Below are positions 43,765 through 55,176 of a DNA stretch of 64,000 nucleotides, piece after piece. The notes under the pieces were generated by a model. That model did not search any database. It saw only the letters and a list, made by a program, of their open reading frames with translations, and was not told the origin of the DNA. Source of the stretch: Talinum fruticosum (lineage: Eukaryota > Streptophyta > Magnoliopsida > Caryophyllales > Talinaceae). The stretch lies in contig JAITYX010000003.1 of the NCBI GenBank assembly GCA_021018815.1, positions 7,934,501 to 7,998,500 of the forward strand, given 5' to 3'. The position numbers were made by a program, and so were the translations under genes. The stretch's first letter is position 1, and each line of letters begins with the position of its first letter.

Positions 43765-46700
43765 TATAACACCCCAAAACACCCCTAGGAGTATTACATT
43801 AGCAGAGTTCCTTATGGGAATTCTCAAGCCTCTATTAGGTGTCATTTTGGCTCTCTAAATTTGACTTAGAGATAATAAAGGTGGTCTTCTAAAAGAATTT
43901 GAGATTTCGAAAATTTCGACATAATTCTCGTTTGTAATATGGACTATCCCATAGGCTTAAAGCCTTAAAACCCTACAAAAAAAAAAAAAACCACGAGTAT
44001 AACTCGATAAGCCACACACTCGGAGTACATAACTCAATGGCCACACGCTAGAGTTCAACCAATCATGCGATAAAACTTAAAACAATCTAAATGGTTTATG
44101 GTACGTTGGGTACACCTACATGAACTAAAAATTACAAGTACAACATTTAAAAACATAAGAATGCATGTCGGCCACTTGAATCACTTCAACGGTCAACCAT
44201 TAGCATTCAAGCAAGAGTTCGGAATATGCTAAGTGTAGATCATGCTTCGAAAGTGTACCTGCAACACCGGGGAGGGAAAAGGGGGAAATTTGTGGGGGTG
44301 AGCAATAAACCACGAGCTCACCGGAGTCTTACACACTTAAAATGGAAATTCTTTACACATACTACTCATAATAATGAAATTGGTGAAAACATAATAGCAT
44401 AATACAAATCTAGATATTTTCAATGAAATATCTTGCAATGGAAAAGATCATGACTCTTCAATCACTTAAAAGCACGATTTCACATTCATGAACAATTCTT
44501 TTAGGATTGAATCAAATTTTCTAGGCCTTCGAGGATTCGAGTAACGAGTTCTTTATTTCGAGGTGCGACCCGAACAAAAGGCTCCCAGGACCTATCTTTT
44601 AGGAAGTCCGAGAGGGGGCATCCTGCCTCTGCAGGACCCCTGTTAGAACCCTTCCCTCGAAGTTTCTAGTCGGGCGTCCCTAGTTCAAACCCTTCGGTAT
44701 GCTAAACAATTCATAGCCTCTTGATTCAAAACCCTTTGCACATACTCATTCATCACATTCACTTTACAGACTTTCTCAATCGATTTAGCATCAAGGAAGG
44801 CATTACATCACGTGTCACCCTTATAAATTCACTTTCTCAAATCAATTTTGACACACTTGAAGGCATAGCACTACGTGCCATCCCTCCAAATTCTATTTCT
44901 CAATCAGATTTGCTTCTTTAAAACAGAATCACGTTTGAAAGGCAATTCAAAAGAAATTGCATTCAAGTATCATCTCACGTAAAATACAAAACGCCTTTCA
45001 AAACTACTTTTGAGCATCACGTAAAGAAATCACTTAACACGAATAGCCATCGTTCAATGCAAGCAATCATTCTCAGCTCTTTTCCAACTATATCTTTCTC
45101 AATCCACCATTCTAGTACGATTAATTTCCATTTTCCGAGCCACAATAACCACAATCGGACACCACCTAATTGAACGTTCGACTTCTCACAATTCTCTATC
45201 TTTACTTCAATTCCCCATTTTATGTTTCTACTCTATGAATCCATTTCTTTTGCTCACGTCTCGACTTCTCACAACTCCCTGTCTTGACTCCAACTCCTCA
45301 TTCTAGGTCTCTATTTCATAAATTAATTTCCTTTGCTCATACTCAGCCATATGGCTCATAATCCCACTTTATCACTTAAGTTCCTTGTTGCTAAGCTTAT
45401 CTTCTAACTTAATTTCAGCTGAAGGCTTAGATAGATTCCAAACTCAACTTAACCTTACCATTCCCAACTTGTCATTTCCCTGCCTCAAATTCCCATTGTA
45501 TGTCTCTATCTCATTACTCGACTCTTGTTCGTCCGGCCTTAGTTATGTAACTCTTAATCACTTTTTATTTTTCGGTTTCCGTTAGCTTTGCTTACCTTAC
45601 CGTTTAGTTCAACCTCGAGGATTTAAATATACTTCAAAATTAATTAGCCTCGACAATCACCCACTTCGGCCTCAATTGTGCATAACTTAATATGAATTCA
45701 TACTCCTCTGTGTACTTGCCTCATATTTTCCCGATATTAGCAATCATTTCTTAATGCTGCAATCTCAGTAAATCTCTAAGGCTCAATCCGAAATATTAAT
45801 TCACAATTTATACCCAAACCACAACGTGCTTATCCCCATCCCTAGCTTCCCAAATTCCCGAAACTAGTCATTATACCCAAGCAACGCAACTCCGTCCGAA
45901 TTCGCTGGTTTCCAATTCGAGCATAAACAACTACCAATTCTCTACACAACTCCTAATTCAACTTTCAGCAACTACTAAACTCGTTCAATAGCATACATAT
46001 TCAATATTCACAATCACATTCAACAATCACAATAAACTCATTTGGATTTCGAAATGACTAATAGTTTAGAGTATAAGACTACCCACCTAAAATTCTCGGG
46101 TTTTAGGGATGGATTTCGGGCTCCTTTACTTTTGCCTTCCGGTTTCGGTCTCTATCTCTGCCGAGTCCTTGCTCGATCGCTCGATTTTTGCTTCCCTGTC
46201 TATGGTTTGTCATTTTTGGCCTCTGCTAGCTCTCGGTCCGGGTCCTCGTGCATTCGCCGCCGGTCCTCCTCCCTTGTCGCCACCCCTTTCTCGGTTTTTG
46301 GCCTCTCGGTCCCTCCGGCGTTTGTCCCATCCTCGGGTCCCGCCTTTGCGCTCACCCTTGCTCTCTTTTCCCTTCGCTCGTGCTGACTCGCATCGCCGGT
46401 CACTGCCTCCAGATCCTGCGATGGTCGTCGGTCCTCCCCTTGGTTTCCTTTGCTCGCGCGTTCGCCTCCTCTCTCTCTCTCTCTTTCCCGTTCGGTGCTC
46501 CTCTCCCCCTCCCTGTTCTACTTGTTCCGTTTCTTCTTTCTTTGTTTTTCCCATCCCCCTCCCCTTCGGTCCTTCCTTTCTTTTATTTCGTTCCATTCTC
46601 TCTCCACCGCTAAACAAAATTTTGCCTCTCCCTTCTATTGGACCTCCAATTAACTTTTCTTATCTTGCCATAATCCAGCCAAAATAATCATCGGCTCCTG

Positions 46701-46979
46701 TACGACAAGTTCATATCCCTTCTGTCCTCTTATGCCGTTGCATCCTAACTTATTTTAATATACCGCCCACGACAATTCCTAACCGTGCAAAGGTTCAGCT
46801 CAATAAAAAGGGAGGCAATTTCACTGATTTAATTTATTTAACAGCAGCCTCCAAAGGGTTACTAAAGTAATATGTATGGCCAGTAAATAAAATAAATCAC
46901 TCATCCCCTATATGCACGGAATAATACTCAATAATTCTACGCTTTACAGTTGCTCTTCGCTAAAATTACGGGTATTACA
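43765..46979 (-). repeat. DelE 5' LTR
   Basis: Plus strand TATAACACCCC (TG mutated to TA) to GGTATTACA, next to the CATGA duplication. Collinear with 38278-41490 over its full length. The same splice-like sites are at 46086 (donor) and 44259 (acceptor). CT-rich frames at 46042-46687 are not genes. Confidence 0.85.
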
Positions 46980-47039
46980 CATGAAAACTTAACTATTTGA
47001 ACTTTTAACTCTTGTTATAAGTGTTAAATGCCTTTCATC

Positions 47040-47049
47040 AAAAGGGGGA
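47040..47049 (+). other. SireD polypurine tract
   Basis: AAAAGGGGGA directly before the 3' LTR start TGTATTACTC, within a 65-base remnant of SireD internal DNA left between DelE and the LTR. Confidence 0.75.
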
Positions 47050-48450
47050 TGTATTACTCTCTATCTCTTAATTATTTTGAATTCAAGTCATTATCACTCT
47101 TTAAGAAGCTCATCCTTAAGTTTTTAATATTTTATGACCTACTAAAAAACAATTCTCGAGTAAAACACACATCTTTGGGTTTCGATCCACTTAGATGCAG
47201 CTTAGATAGTTGTTAAGAGTAAATAATTTCACATGCATATATTATTCGAACTCGACATTCTCGTATTCATCGGAAACGAATTACTGTGTTAATTCTTACT
47301 TCTAAGTCAATTTTATTAATCGAAATTATTTACTTGATCATGTTGATGCAATGTGTCTATATGATTTTAATCTCTAGTTCATCTAAAAGATAGACACAGA
47401 GTGTAATCGTAACCTATTGAATATTAGACTTAGAAAATTTCATTATGTCAAGATAAGGATAATTAAGTGCTTAATTATTATCTTTGCGTAATCTTAGACC
47501 AAAGTATCTTTATACTTTGAGTACCACTTTGATTTGCTTTTGCAGGTTTATTAAAGTATTTTAATCTCATTTTGAAAAGCAAAAGCACTCGGCTTCTAAC
47601 CGTTAAACACTAGCAAATAAAAAGTACTATTTCAAGACAAGGCTATGACACCGTGTTAGGGTTGTTTCTTACCAAATCCAAGTAAACTTCAACTTTGAGT
47701 CTAACGAGTGTTTCCACCTCGGATCTCGGTCACAACTAGTGGGTTGGGCTACCTTTTGAGCGAAGGACCAAAGCACAACGTTCATATTTGCAATGACTCC
47801 TTTTCTAAGGGACTCGGACTACCAGTTACAATCGCTAGTAAAGTTTCCCAGTCTAGAATCAATCACAACGGCTACTTTACCTTGCTGTTTATATATAGAA
47901 GCCATCCTACAAGACTAGACGATTGACAAAATTAGAAAAACTGAATCATACTCTCTCAATCTTTAGCTTTCAACTTTGTACTTAAGTTCTTACTTTACGA
48001 GTTTTAAAGAAGAAGTCTTGTAAACACTCTTACTTACTTCAATTCTTTGTAAAGTCCCTTGGATGAGCTGTAAGGGTTAACTCACCTTAGTTGTCCTTAG
48101 CTATAAGGGTTATCTTAGTTAAGAAGTACTAGAATAGATAAGGGAATTTACGTGTCTAGGAAAACTTATATTGAATTGTCCAAGGGAGTAATTATGTAAG
48201 AGTTAGTCCTTGTATTTTGTGGATTCAAAATATTTGATTTGACTTGGTGTGCTGGATTGACATTGTCCGTGGTTTACGCCCGGGACGGTTTCCACGTATC
48301 TTCAAAGTTTTGTATTTCCGAGTTCATTCTAAACTCATAATTATTTTCTAAGTTCATATTTTGCAAAAAATTCTTTTATTTCGTAAAATTACCTTCTTAC
48401 CCTATTCATTCCCCTCTAGTATGGTTCGGACTCTCAAGAGCAAGCCTTCA
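47050..48450 (+). repeat. SireD 3' LTR
   Basis: 1,401 bases, complete, ending CAAGAGCAAGCCTTCA, followed by the duplication ACTTT and Tat1 gag. Relative to the 5' LTR it lacks about ten bases at its start. A TATA-like tttatatatagaagcc lies at about 47888. Confidence 0.85.
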
Positions 48451-49700
48451 ACTTTGATCAATGAATCTTCTGCTATAATAGAAGCTACGATTGAGGCTTA
48501 AGATAAGAAAATAGAATCCATGTCTCGAAAACTTTGGTCCTATCCGTGAGACTTTAAAGAAAAATGAGGAAAACAAAAAAGGGAGAGGAAGACGAAGAAC
48601 CTTGACCACCACCTAACGACCAATCACCACCTAATGGCCAAGCTCCTCTTGCACCTTCGTCTTGATCCACGTGTGGCTCGGATAGAGAGAATGCTAAGAG
48701 ATTCCTCCATGTTTAAAAGTCACTACGATAACCTTGCGCGATTCACTTCAATCCCTCAAGATAAACCGCCTCCTAAGTTCACTATGTCATACATAAATTT
48801 TCATGGTTTTGTGAATCCCCACCATCATGTCCGAAATTTTATAGGAGTAATGACTACGAAAAATGTACTTGAAGACACATACCATGTCATTTTCCCTTGG
48901 ACATTCGATAAGGATGTCATGAAATGGTATAAAGCGGTTGACCTATGCAAGGTAACTAATTGGACGAATCTTTGTAAGGAGTTTCTATATTAATACTCCT
49001 ATAACATTGACTTTCCTGTTACTCTTCATGACTAGAATTGATTAAACAAGAAGAAAAAGAAAGTTTCATCGACTATCTCACTAGGTGGAGGGCAAAGGAT
49101 GTCTATATGGTAGACCAACCTTCTAAGAAGGATCAAGGTAGGATTATCGAGAAGAATCTTCGACCAACCTCCAATGAACACTTGAAGTTCTTTCCCTTCA
49201 TGAGCTTCACAACCCTTACAGATGCGGGAATGTTGATTAACAAAGAATTGTCCTCTTTGACTTCAAAAGTCGTGGCAAGTTATAGAGGTAATTACCAAAA
49301 CAATGACAGGAAAATCTCCAATACTGGTACTACTAGCGAGGGTGCAGTGTCAATGCCCTCAACATGTATACTGACTACACTCCAATAAACACCACGTATG
49401 CTCAAGCACTAGATTGCCTACTCTCGAAGGGTAAAATTGAGCTTCGACTATTAGAGTATAATAAAAAGCTGTGAAATAGTAAAAAAAAAAAAGAAGACGC
49501 GGGAAAATTTTGCAAATACCATCATGCACGATGACATGATATAGAACAATGTTGGACTTTCAAAAACAAACTTGAGAGTATGTTCCGTAGTGGTAAGCTT
49601 CCCCTTCCTAAAGCTACTCGAAAACCAAGCAACAATAAGAACCCATTTAGCGGAACCTTAGCCATCTTTTACGAGCCCATTCACGATTAGTAGGATCCCT
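48451..49700 (+). pseudogene. Tat1 gag, second part
   Basis: Resumes with ACTTTGATCAATGAATC after SireD. Frame 48634-48993 contains MLRDSSMFKSHYDN, PPKFTMSYINF, NPHHHVRNFIG and FPWTFDKDVMKWYKAVDLCK, and 49038-49388 contains EKESFIDYLTRWRAKDVYMVD; both match Tat2 8672-9290. The zinc knuckle (about 49505-49560) reads CKYHHAR, then a stop, then EQCW. Here the W after DVMK is intact, where Tat2 has a stop. It is still broken elsewhere. Confidence 0.78.
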
Positions 49701-50456
49701 TTGTCTTCATTCAAGACATAGAAAAACCCAAATTCCAGGTTAGCTTGCCTTCAACAAATCCGAAAATATATGGATTGTGGGCAAGTGATTAAGTGACACG
49801 CATGAAACTAAGGATGACAATGATGATGACTTCTAAGACACACAACCCATAGAAGATGATGACTTTTGGGGAGAACGAAGACCTCCAAAGTTCACTTCCT
49901 AACAAAATCTGTGTAACACAATGCACCAACAAGTCCACAACAGACTCAAGAGGTCTCAAAAGAAAAATAAAATGCCAAAGAAGAAGATCCAGTCCTTAAA
50001 CAACTTCAAAAGCTCAAAGATAATATATCCATTTGGGAGTTGATATCCGCTTCTCATAAACATAAGCAAGCCTTAATCGACACACTTAATAAGATTGATG
50101 AATCTCCTGAAGTGTCACCTGAGAAGGTAGTAGGTATGGCCAATAACGGAGATGGAACTATCACTTTCGATAAAGAGGACCTACCGAAGAAGGAATTGTA
50201 CACAATAATTTCCTTTACATGATTGTAACTTTCATCAACAAGTTTGTACCCTTGACCTTAGTAGACAATGGGTTAGCTATAAATGTCCGCCCATAGAGGA
50301 CTGCTAAGAGGTTAGGGATAAGAAAGCAACAATTATCTAAGCAAACCGTTCACCTCGGAGCCTATGACAATTCTAAACGGATATTGTTAGGAAAGGTGAC
50401 TCTCTCTATCAATGTTGGACCGATGTTTAAAAACATTGATTTTCAAGTCCTAGATG
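49701..50456 (+). pseudogene. Tat1 gag tail and protease fragment
   Basis: Matches Tat2 22080-22860 through an acidic linker, QALIDTLNKIDESPEVSPEK, NNGDGTITFDKEDLP and a LVDNG-like active-site stretch near 50260-50275. It ends after NIDFQVLD, just before LGRPWLH would come. A 22-base unexplained segment (50457-50478) follows before the SireH LTR. Confidence 0.7.
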
Positions 50457-50478
50457 AAGGTTCAATTAAAAAGTTTAT

Positions 50479-51731
50479 TGAAGACTCAAACTCGGAAACT
50501 ATACCATTCCGAGTACCACTAAAGATAGGTATAAACCTCTTCCCTTGTATGTTTTGATTACAAGTCATTTTGAGTATTATAGAAATTATTGCATATGTTT
50601 TCATTCGATTCGATCGACTTAGAAAACTCATTTTCATCTATCATCTCACACTCGATGTTTCGAGTCACTCGGACGCTACTCATATTTATCGCATGTTCAA
50701 ATAATCTCTCTAACACTTCATATCCGAGTTTTGACTGCATATCTTGAAGTAAAGTGAATTACGGTGTTAATTCAACTTTCTAAGTCAAGCATATTTGTTT
50801 GAGAATTATTTGTCTAGATCAAGTACTTCTACTACGATGTTTTCACTCTTATAACTTGATATTTCCTAAAACCGACTACGATGGAATTTGAGTATAATGA
50901 ATATTAGACTTAGAAAATTCCACTCTTCCGAGCTTGAGATAATTATGCACTTAATTGTCCTAATTAAATTATTATCTATGCCTAATCTTGGACCAAAGTA
51001 TTTTATACTTTGAGAACTAAAATGATTTAGTTTTGTAGGTTATCTAAACGAGGTTATCTTATTTTTAAATTACAAAAGTAACCGGCTTCAAGCTATCAAT
51101 CACTAGCAGACAAGGCTTTTCTACTTCGAACAAGGCCCGGAGGTTGTGTCGGGATTGTCTGTTTCCAAAATTGGAAAACTTCAATGCTAATCTCAATGTT
51201 GGTTTCCACCTCACTTTTCGAGACACCACCAGCTGAATGGAGCATCCTTAGGAGTAAAGAGCCATTGCACGACGTTCACATCTCAACGGATCCTTTACGA
51301 GTGACTCGGAAGAACCGTTACAACGAGTCACAAGGAATTCTGTTCGGAAATTAGTCACAACGGCTAATCGCTTGGTCATCTATAAATAAAAGCCAAATCT
51401 CAAGACTTGACGATTCTCTGGACATATTGTCAATACATATTACTTAAGCAAAAGTCATTGTATACTCAATCTTCTATTTACAACTCCCGGTTTGTAATTC
51501 ATACTTTCGAGTTGTAAAGTCTTGTAATCACTTACATACCCTTTCTTACGTTCGAGGAAGATCCCTTGACTGAACTGTAAGGGCTAACTCAGCTCGATTG
51601 TCCCTACCTGTAAAGGTTATCTCGATTAGGAAGTACTAGATCGGATAAGGGAATTTCTAAGTCTAGGAAAACTCTGTAAAAATTTATTTAAGGGAGTAAT
51701 TCTGGTTGAGTCGGTCTTACGTATTTTGTGG
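50479..51731 (+). repeat. SireH: copia 5' LTR, 3' end lost
   Basis: Starts TGAAGACTCAAACTCGG and follows the family to GTATTTTGTGGG, where the DelE2 internal sequence begins. TATA box CTATAAATAAA at about 51379. It has the same orientation as the copia pol at 55177, so it is probably the 5' LTR of SireI. The last ~130 bases, primer site and gag are absent. Confidence 0.75.
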
Positions 51732-51896
51732 GCGGTTTACAATAAACTAATTTGACCAAGTCAACTGGGTAGTTACTCATAAGTCGGAGGTTAAACTTAA
51801 GGCCATACGTATATCTGCCGCAAATAAAGCACATAATCACATAACAAGGATCCTAGATGGCTATATGCAATGCAAACTTAAGGTCGCAAAATCTAT

Positions 51897-51908
51897 GCTC
51901 CGATACCA
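51897..51908 (-). other. DelE2 primer binding site (tRNA-iMet type)
   Basis: Minus strand TGGTATCGGAGC, three bases from the LTR. One mismatch to the initiator-Met site. Confidence 0.8.
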
Positions 51909-54592
51909 TTTTGTAACACCCCAAAACACCCCCTAGGAGTATTACATCGCCGGAGTTCCTTACGGGAACTCCCAAGGCTCTATTAGGTGTCGGTTCAGCC
52001 CTCTAAATTCAACTTAGAGGTAATAAAGGTGGTTTTCCAAAAGAATTGAGATTTCCAAAAATTTCGGCAGAGTTTTGTTTGTAATGTGGACTACCCATAG
52101 GCTTAAAGCCTTAAAACCCTGCATAAAACCACAATATAACTCAACGAGCCACACGCTCGGAGTATACAACTCAACGACCACACGTCGGAGTCCAACCAAT
52201 CATGCAATAAAACTTAAAACAATCTAAATGGGTCATTATACATCCGGTACAACTATATGAACTAAATTACAAAATACAATGTTGAGAAATATAAGAAATG
52301 CATATTCTTGACTTGAATCACTCAGCATGCAAGCAAATAGCAATTAGCGGAGTCCGAAATATGCTAAGTCTAGATTATACCTTCCGAAAGTGTACCTGCA
52401 ACATTAGGGGAAAAAGGGGAAATTTGTGGGGGTGAGCAATAAACCACGGGCTCACCGGAGTCTTATACCTTTAAAATGGAAATTCTTTACACATATTACT
52501 CATAATAAGGAAATCGGTGTAAACAGAATAACATAATACAAATCTAGATACTTTCAATGAAATCTCTTGTAACGTAAATATCACGACTCTTCGATCATTT
52601 AAAAGCACGGGATCACATTCATGCACAATTCTTTGGGGACTGAATCAACTTTCTAGGGCTTCGGGGATTAGAACTAGCACTTCACAATTCGAGGGCACGA
52701 CCCCGAACAAAAGGCTCCGGGACCTATCTTCTAGGAAGTCTCGGATCGGACATCTTGCCATCTGCATGACCCCTGTTAGAACCCTTCAGTATGCTAAACG
52801 ATCCATAGCCAGTCGATTTAAAACAATTTGCACATAATCATTCATCACATCTGTTCCAAACAGACTTTCTCAAGTTGGTTGAATACCAAGGACGACATTA
52901 CACCATGTGTCACCCTTATAAATTCACTTTCTCAAATAAGTTCGCTTCTTTAAAACATGTTCAAGTTTGAAAGGCGGTTCTCAAGAAATTGCATTCAAGA
53001 ATCATACGCGTAAAATACATAACTCCTTTCAAAACTAGTTTTGAACATTCCTTAACACAATCACTTGCACAAATAGCTATGATTCAATCGCCGATAGTCA
53101 TTCTCGGCTTCTTTCCAACTATATCTTTCTCAATTCACCAATTTAGTAAGATTAATTCCTTTTCTAAGCCATAATAACCACAAGTAGATATCACTTAATT
53201 CAAACGTCTCAACATTTTACAATTCATCGTCTTTTACCTGGATTCCTCATTTCATGTCTCTCTTTTATAAATCAACCTCTTTTGCCCACATTCGACCATA
53301 TAACTCTTAAACTCTCTTTACCGCATTTCCTTTAGCTCCATTTACCTTTTTGTTCAATTCATTCTCAAAGATCTTAGATATGCCTTCCGCTAAGTTTAAC
53401 CTCACGCTCCCCGACTTGCTATTTCCCTACCTCAAATTCCCATTTAACATCTTTACCTTATTGACCAAGCTGTCATTCGTCCATCCTTAGCTATAGTGTT
53501 CTTAATCACTTTTCATCACTTAATTTCTGCTAGCTTCGCTTACCTTCGTGTTTAGCTCAACCTCAAGGATTTAAACATATTTTGAACTCCATTAACCTAA
53601 CAATCACCAACTTCTCACTCCCATGCCTCAATTGTGCATCAATTAATATGAATTCATACTCTTTATACTTCGAATTATCATTCCCCAATATTCGTAATTA
53701 GCTCTCAATATCTGCAGGTTTAAGAAATCTCTAAGGCTTAATTAATTTTTAATTTGTATCCATGTCCCAACTCCTTCATCCTAAATGGCTAATCAAAACT
53801 TCAATACTACTCATTTCACCTATACAATCGAACTTCATCGGAATCCCTAGGTTTCCAATTCAATTTTAAGTAACTACTAAATTTGTTCAAAGTTCTCAAT
53901 TCAATTCTACTATTTAACTCAAGTAATCTGCTCTCATGTCTCGATTCAGCCCTAATAATTCCCTAAATCCATTCTGAACTCTTATTTAAATCTTAAACAA
54001 CTACTAGGTTTGTTCTCGCAATATAGATGCTCAAAATGCACAACGACTCGGTATTCACAAACAAACCTTCAATATTCACAATAAATCCATTTGGGTTTCG
54101 AAATTACTAACAGTTTAGAGTATAAGACTACCCACCTCAAATTCTAGGGTTTTAGATGATTGCTTCGTTTGCGTTTTCCTTTTTCTTCCTAATTTCTTCC
54201 TCTACCGCTTACCCCAGTCTCTCTCCGGTTCTTCAATTCAGCCCTTTGCTTCATCCTCGCCCCTTTTGCCTCTAGTTCTCACCTCATCTGTCTCGGCTCG
54301 GTTTTCGATCGGGCTCCCTCCCATTTTTCGTTCTGCCATCGTTGTCTCGTCTCCGGCCCCTTTTTCACTCGCTGTGTACCGTTGCTCGCCGGTCGCCGTT
54401 CTTTTGCTCGTCGCGCCAGCCTCCAACCTCCTCTCCGCTTCTCTTGGTCACTCTTCCTTGTCTCGCTTTCTGCTTCCGGTTTTGCTCCTTCTTTCTTTCG
54501 CTCCCTCTTTTCTTTTTCCTTCGTCCGCCGCTTGTCCTCGGGCTCGCCGTGCCCGCCGTGCCCGCCGGCTGTCGGTTTCCGGCGTTCCTCTC

Positions 54593-54652
54593 GCTCCCGC
54601 TCCCACTCCCGCTCCCGCTCCCGCTCCCGCTCCCGCTCCCGCTCCCGCTCCC
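54593..54652 (+). repeat. (GCTCCC)n minisatellite, about ten units
   Basis: Hexamer array within the CT-rich block of the DelE2 LTR. DelE3 has about three similar units (inverted, 13660-13680) at the same place. The poly-(PAPA)/(RSRS) frames here come from the repeat. Confidence 0.9.
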
Positions 54653-55176
54653 GCCTCCCGCTCGCTCTCCCTCTCTCTCCCTCTCTCTTTCCCGTTCGAT
54701 GCTCCCTCTTTCTTCCTTCTTTATTCCGCTTCCTTTTTCATTCGCTTTCCCGAGCCCCTCTTTCCTTTCTTTTCACTTAATTTCCTCTACTCCTTTTTTT
54801 GTCGGCTCTATTAGGTATTGCCAAGCCAACACTTACTCCTAACTTCACGCTAATGCCATTCCTAAGCGGACACCTAATTGCCCATCTTATTACCCTTTTT
54901 CTTTTTCTCTCTTTTATAGCATTAATTAGATTAAACCCAATTAAGTGGCGTAAACGGTCTCGGGTCTTATTTATTTAATCTAGGCGGAAAATTCGGAGGA
55001 AGGAATTAATACGCTTCACTAATAATAGTTACGTGAACTAATAATAATTTGCCCAAATAAATTTTCGAATATCTAACCCTGTATATATTTTAGTTATTCG
55101 ATTTACTCTATTTAATTAAAACTAAATAATTAACTTTAACTCGGACCACTACTAACCCAAAATTATGGGTCTTAGA

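Larger units (their letters stand above)
38278..46979 (-). mobile_element. DelE: large retrotransposon derivative (LARD), Del/Tekay-like
   Basis: Two LTRs of 3,213 and 3,215 bases flank only 2.27 kb of internal DNA. A perfect 5-bp duplication CATGA is at 38273-38277 and 46980-46984. Minus-strand order: 5' LTR (43765-46979), tRNA-iMet primer site, non-coding region with a decayed ORF, GAGGACGAAATTCTTTTAA, polypurine tract, 3' LTR (38278-41490). The GAGGACGAAATTC...purine tract is the familiar 3' end of Del/Tekay chromoviruses, just after the chromodomain. No RT or integrase is present, so it depends on other elements. The LTRs are about 95% alike by eye, so it is relatively young. Confidence 0.82.
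3787..48450 (+). mobile_element. SireD: Ty1/copia (SIRE-like) retrotransposon spanning 44.7 kb because of nested insertions
   Basis: The 5' LTR (3787-5012, cut short) and 3' LTR (47050-48450) belong to one family and are flanked by an identical 5-bp duplication, ACTTT (3782-3786 and 48451-48455). Tat1 gag lies on both outer sides. Inside are gag tail/pol (32655-36154), ORF3 (36761-38031) and a polypurine tract, all on the + strand. Tat2 sits in the 5' LTR and DelE sits 3' of ORF3. The end of the 5' LTR, the primer site and most of gag are missing at the Tat2 right junction. Confidence 0.8.
1..50456 (+). mobile_element. Tat1: outermost Ty3/gypsy (Tat-like) retrotransposon, degenerate and split
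   Basis: Host element for most of the window. Its pieces are an LTR end (1-888), a primer binding site, a long leader with a tandem array, gag (3460-3786, then 48451-49700) and gag tail/protease (49701-50456). All are collinear with the same parts of Tat2, which serves as an internal reference. It is split by SireA and by SireD with everything inside SireD. Beyond 50456 the protease match to Tat2 stops shortly before a copia LTR, and RT and integrase are not in the window. The Tat assignment rests on the similar Tat2, which has two RNase H domains and no visible chromodomain. Confidence 0.75.
51732..55176 (-). mobile_element. DelE2: truncated Del/Tekay-like LARD (5' LTR plus 180 bases)
   Basis: Internal remnant 51732-51911 matches DelE 43540-43764 and ends in a primer site. 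The LTR (51912-55176, 3,265 bases) runs from TGTAACACCCC to GGGTCTTAGA on the plus strand. Its outer end resembles DelE3 (AAGACCC next to an AATTTTGGG-type word), not DelE. Splice-like sites are at 54135 (donor) and 52396 (acceptor). The right flank is copia pol (SireI). The rest of the element and its other LTR are deleted, so no duplication can be checked. Confidence 0.75.

Noticed and set aside
47050..48450. Independent solo LTR
   Set aside because: It has a polypurine tract and SireD internal DNA on its left and shares the ACTTT duplication with the LTR at 3787.
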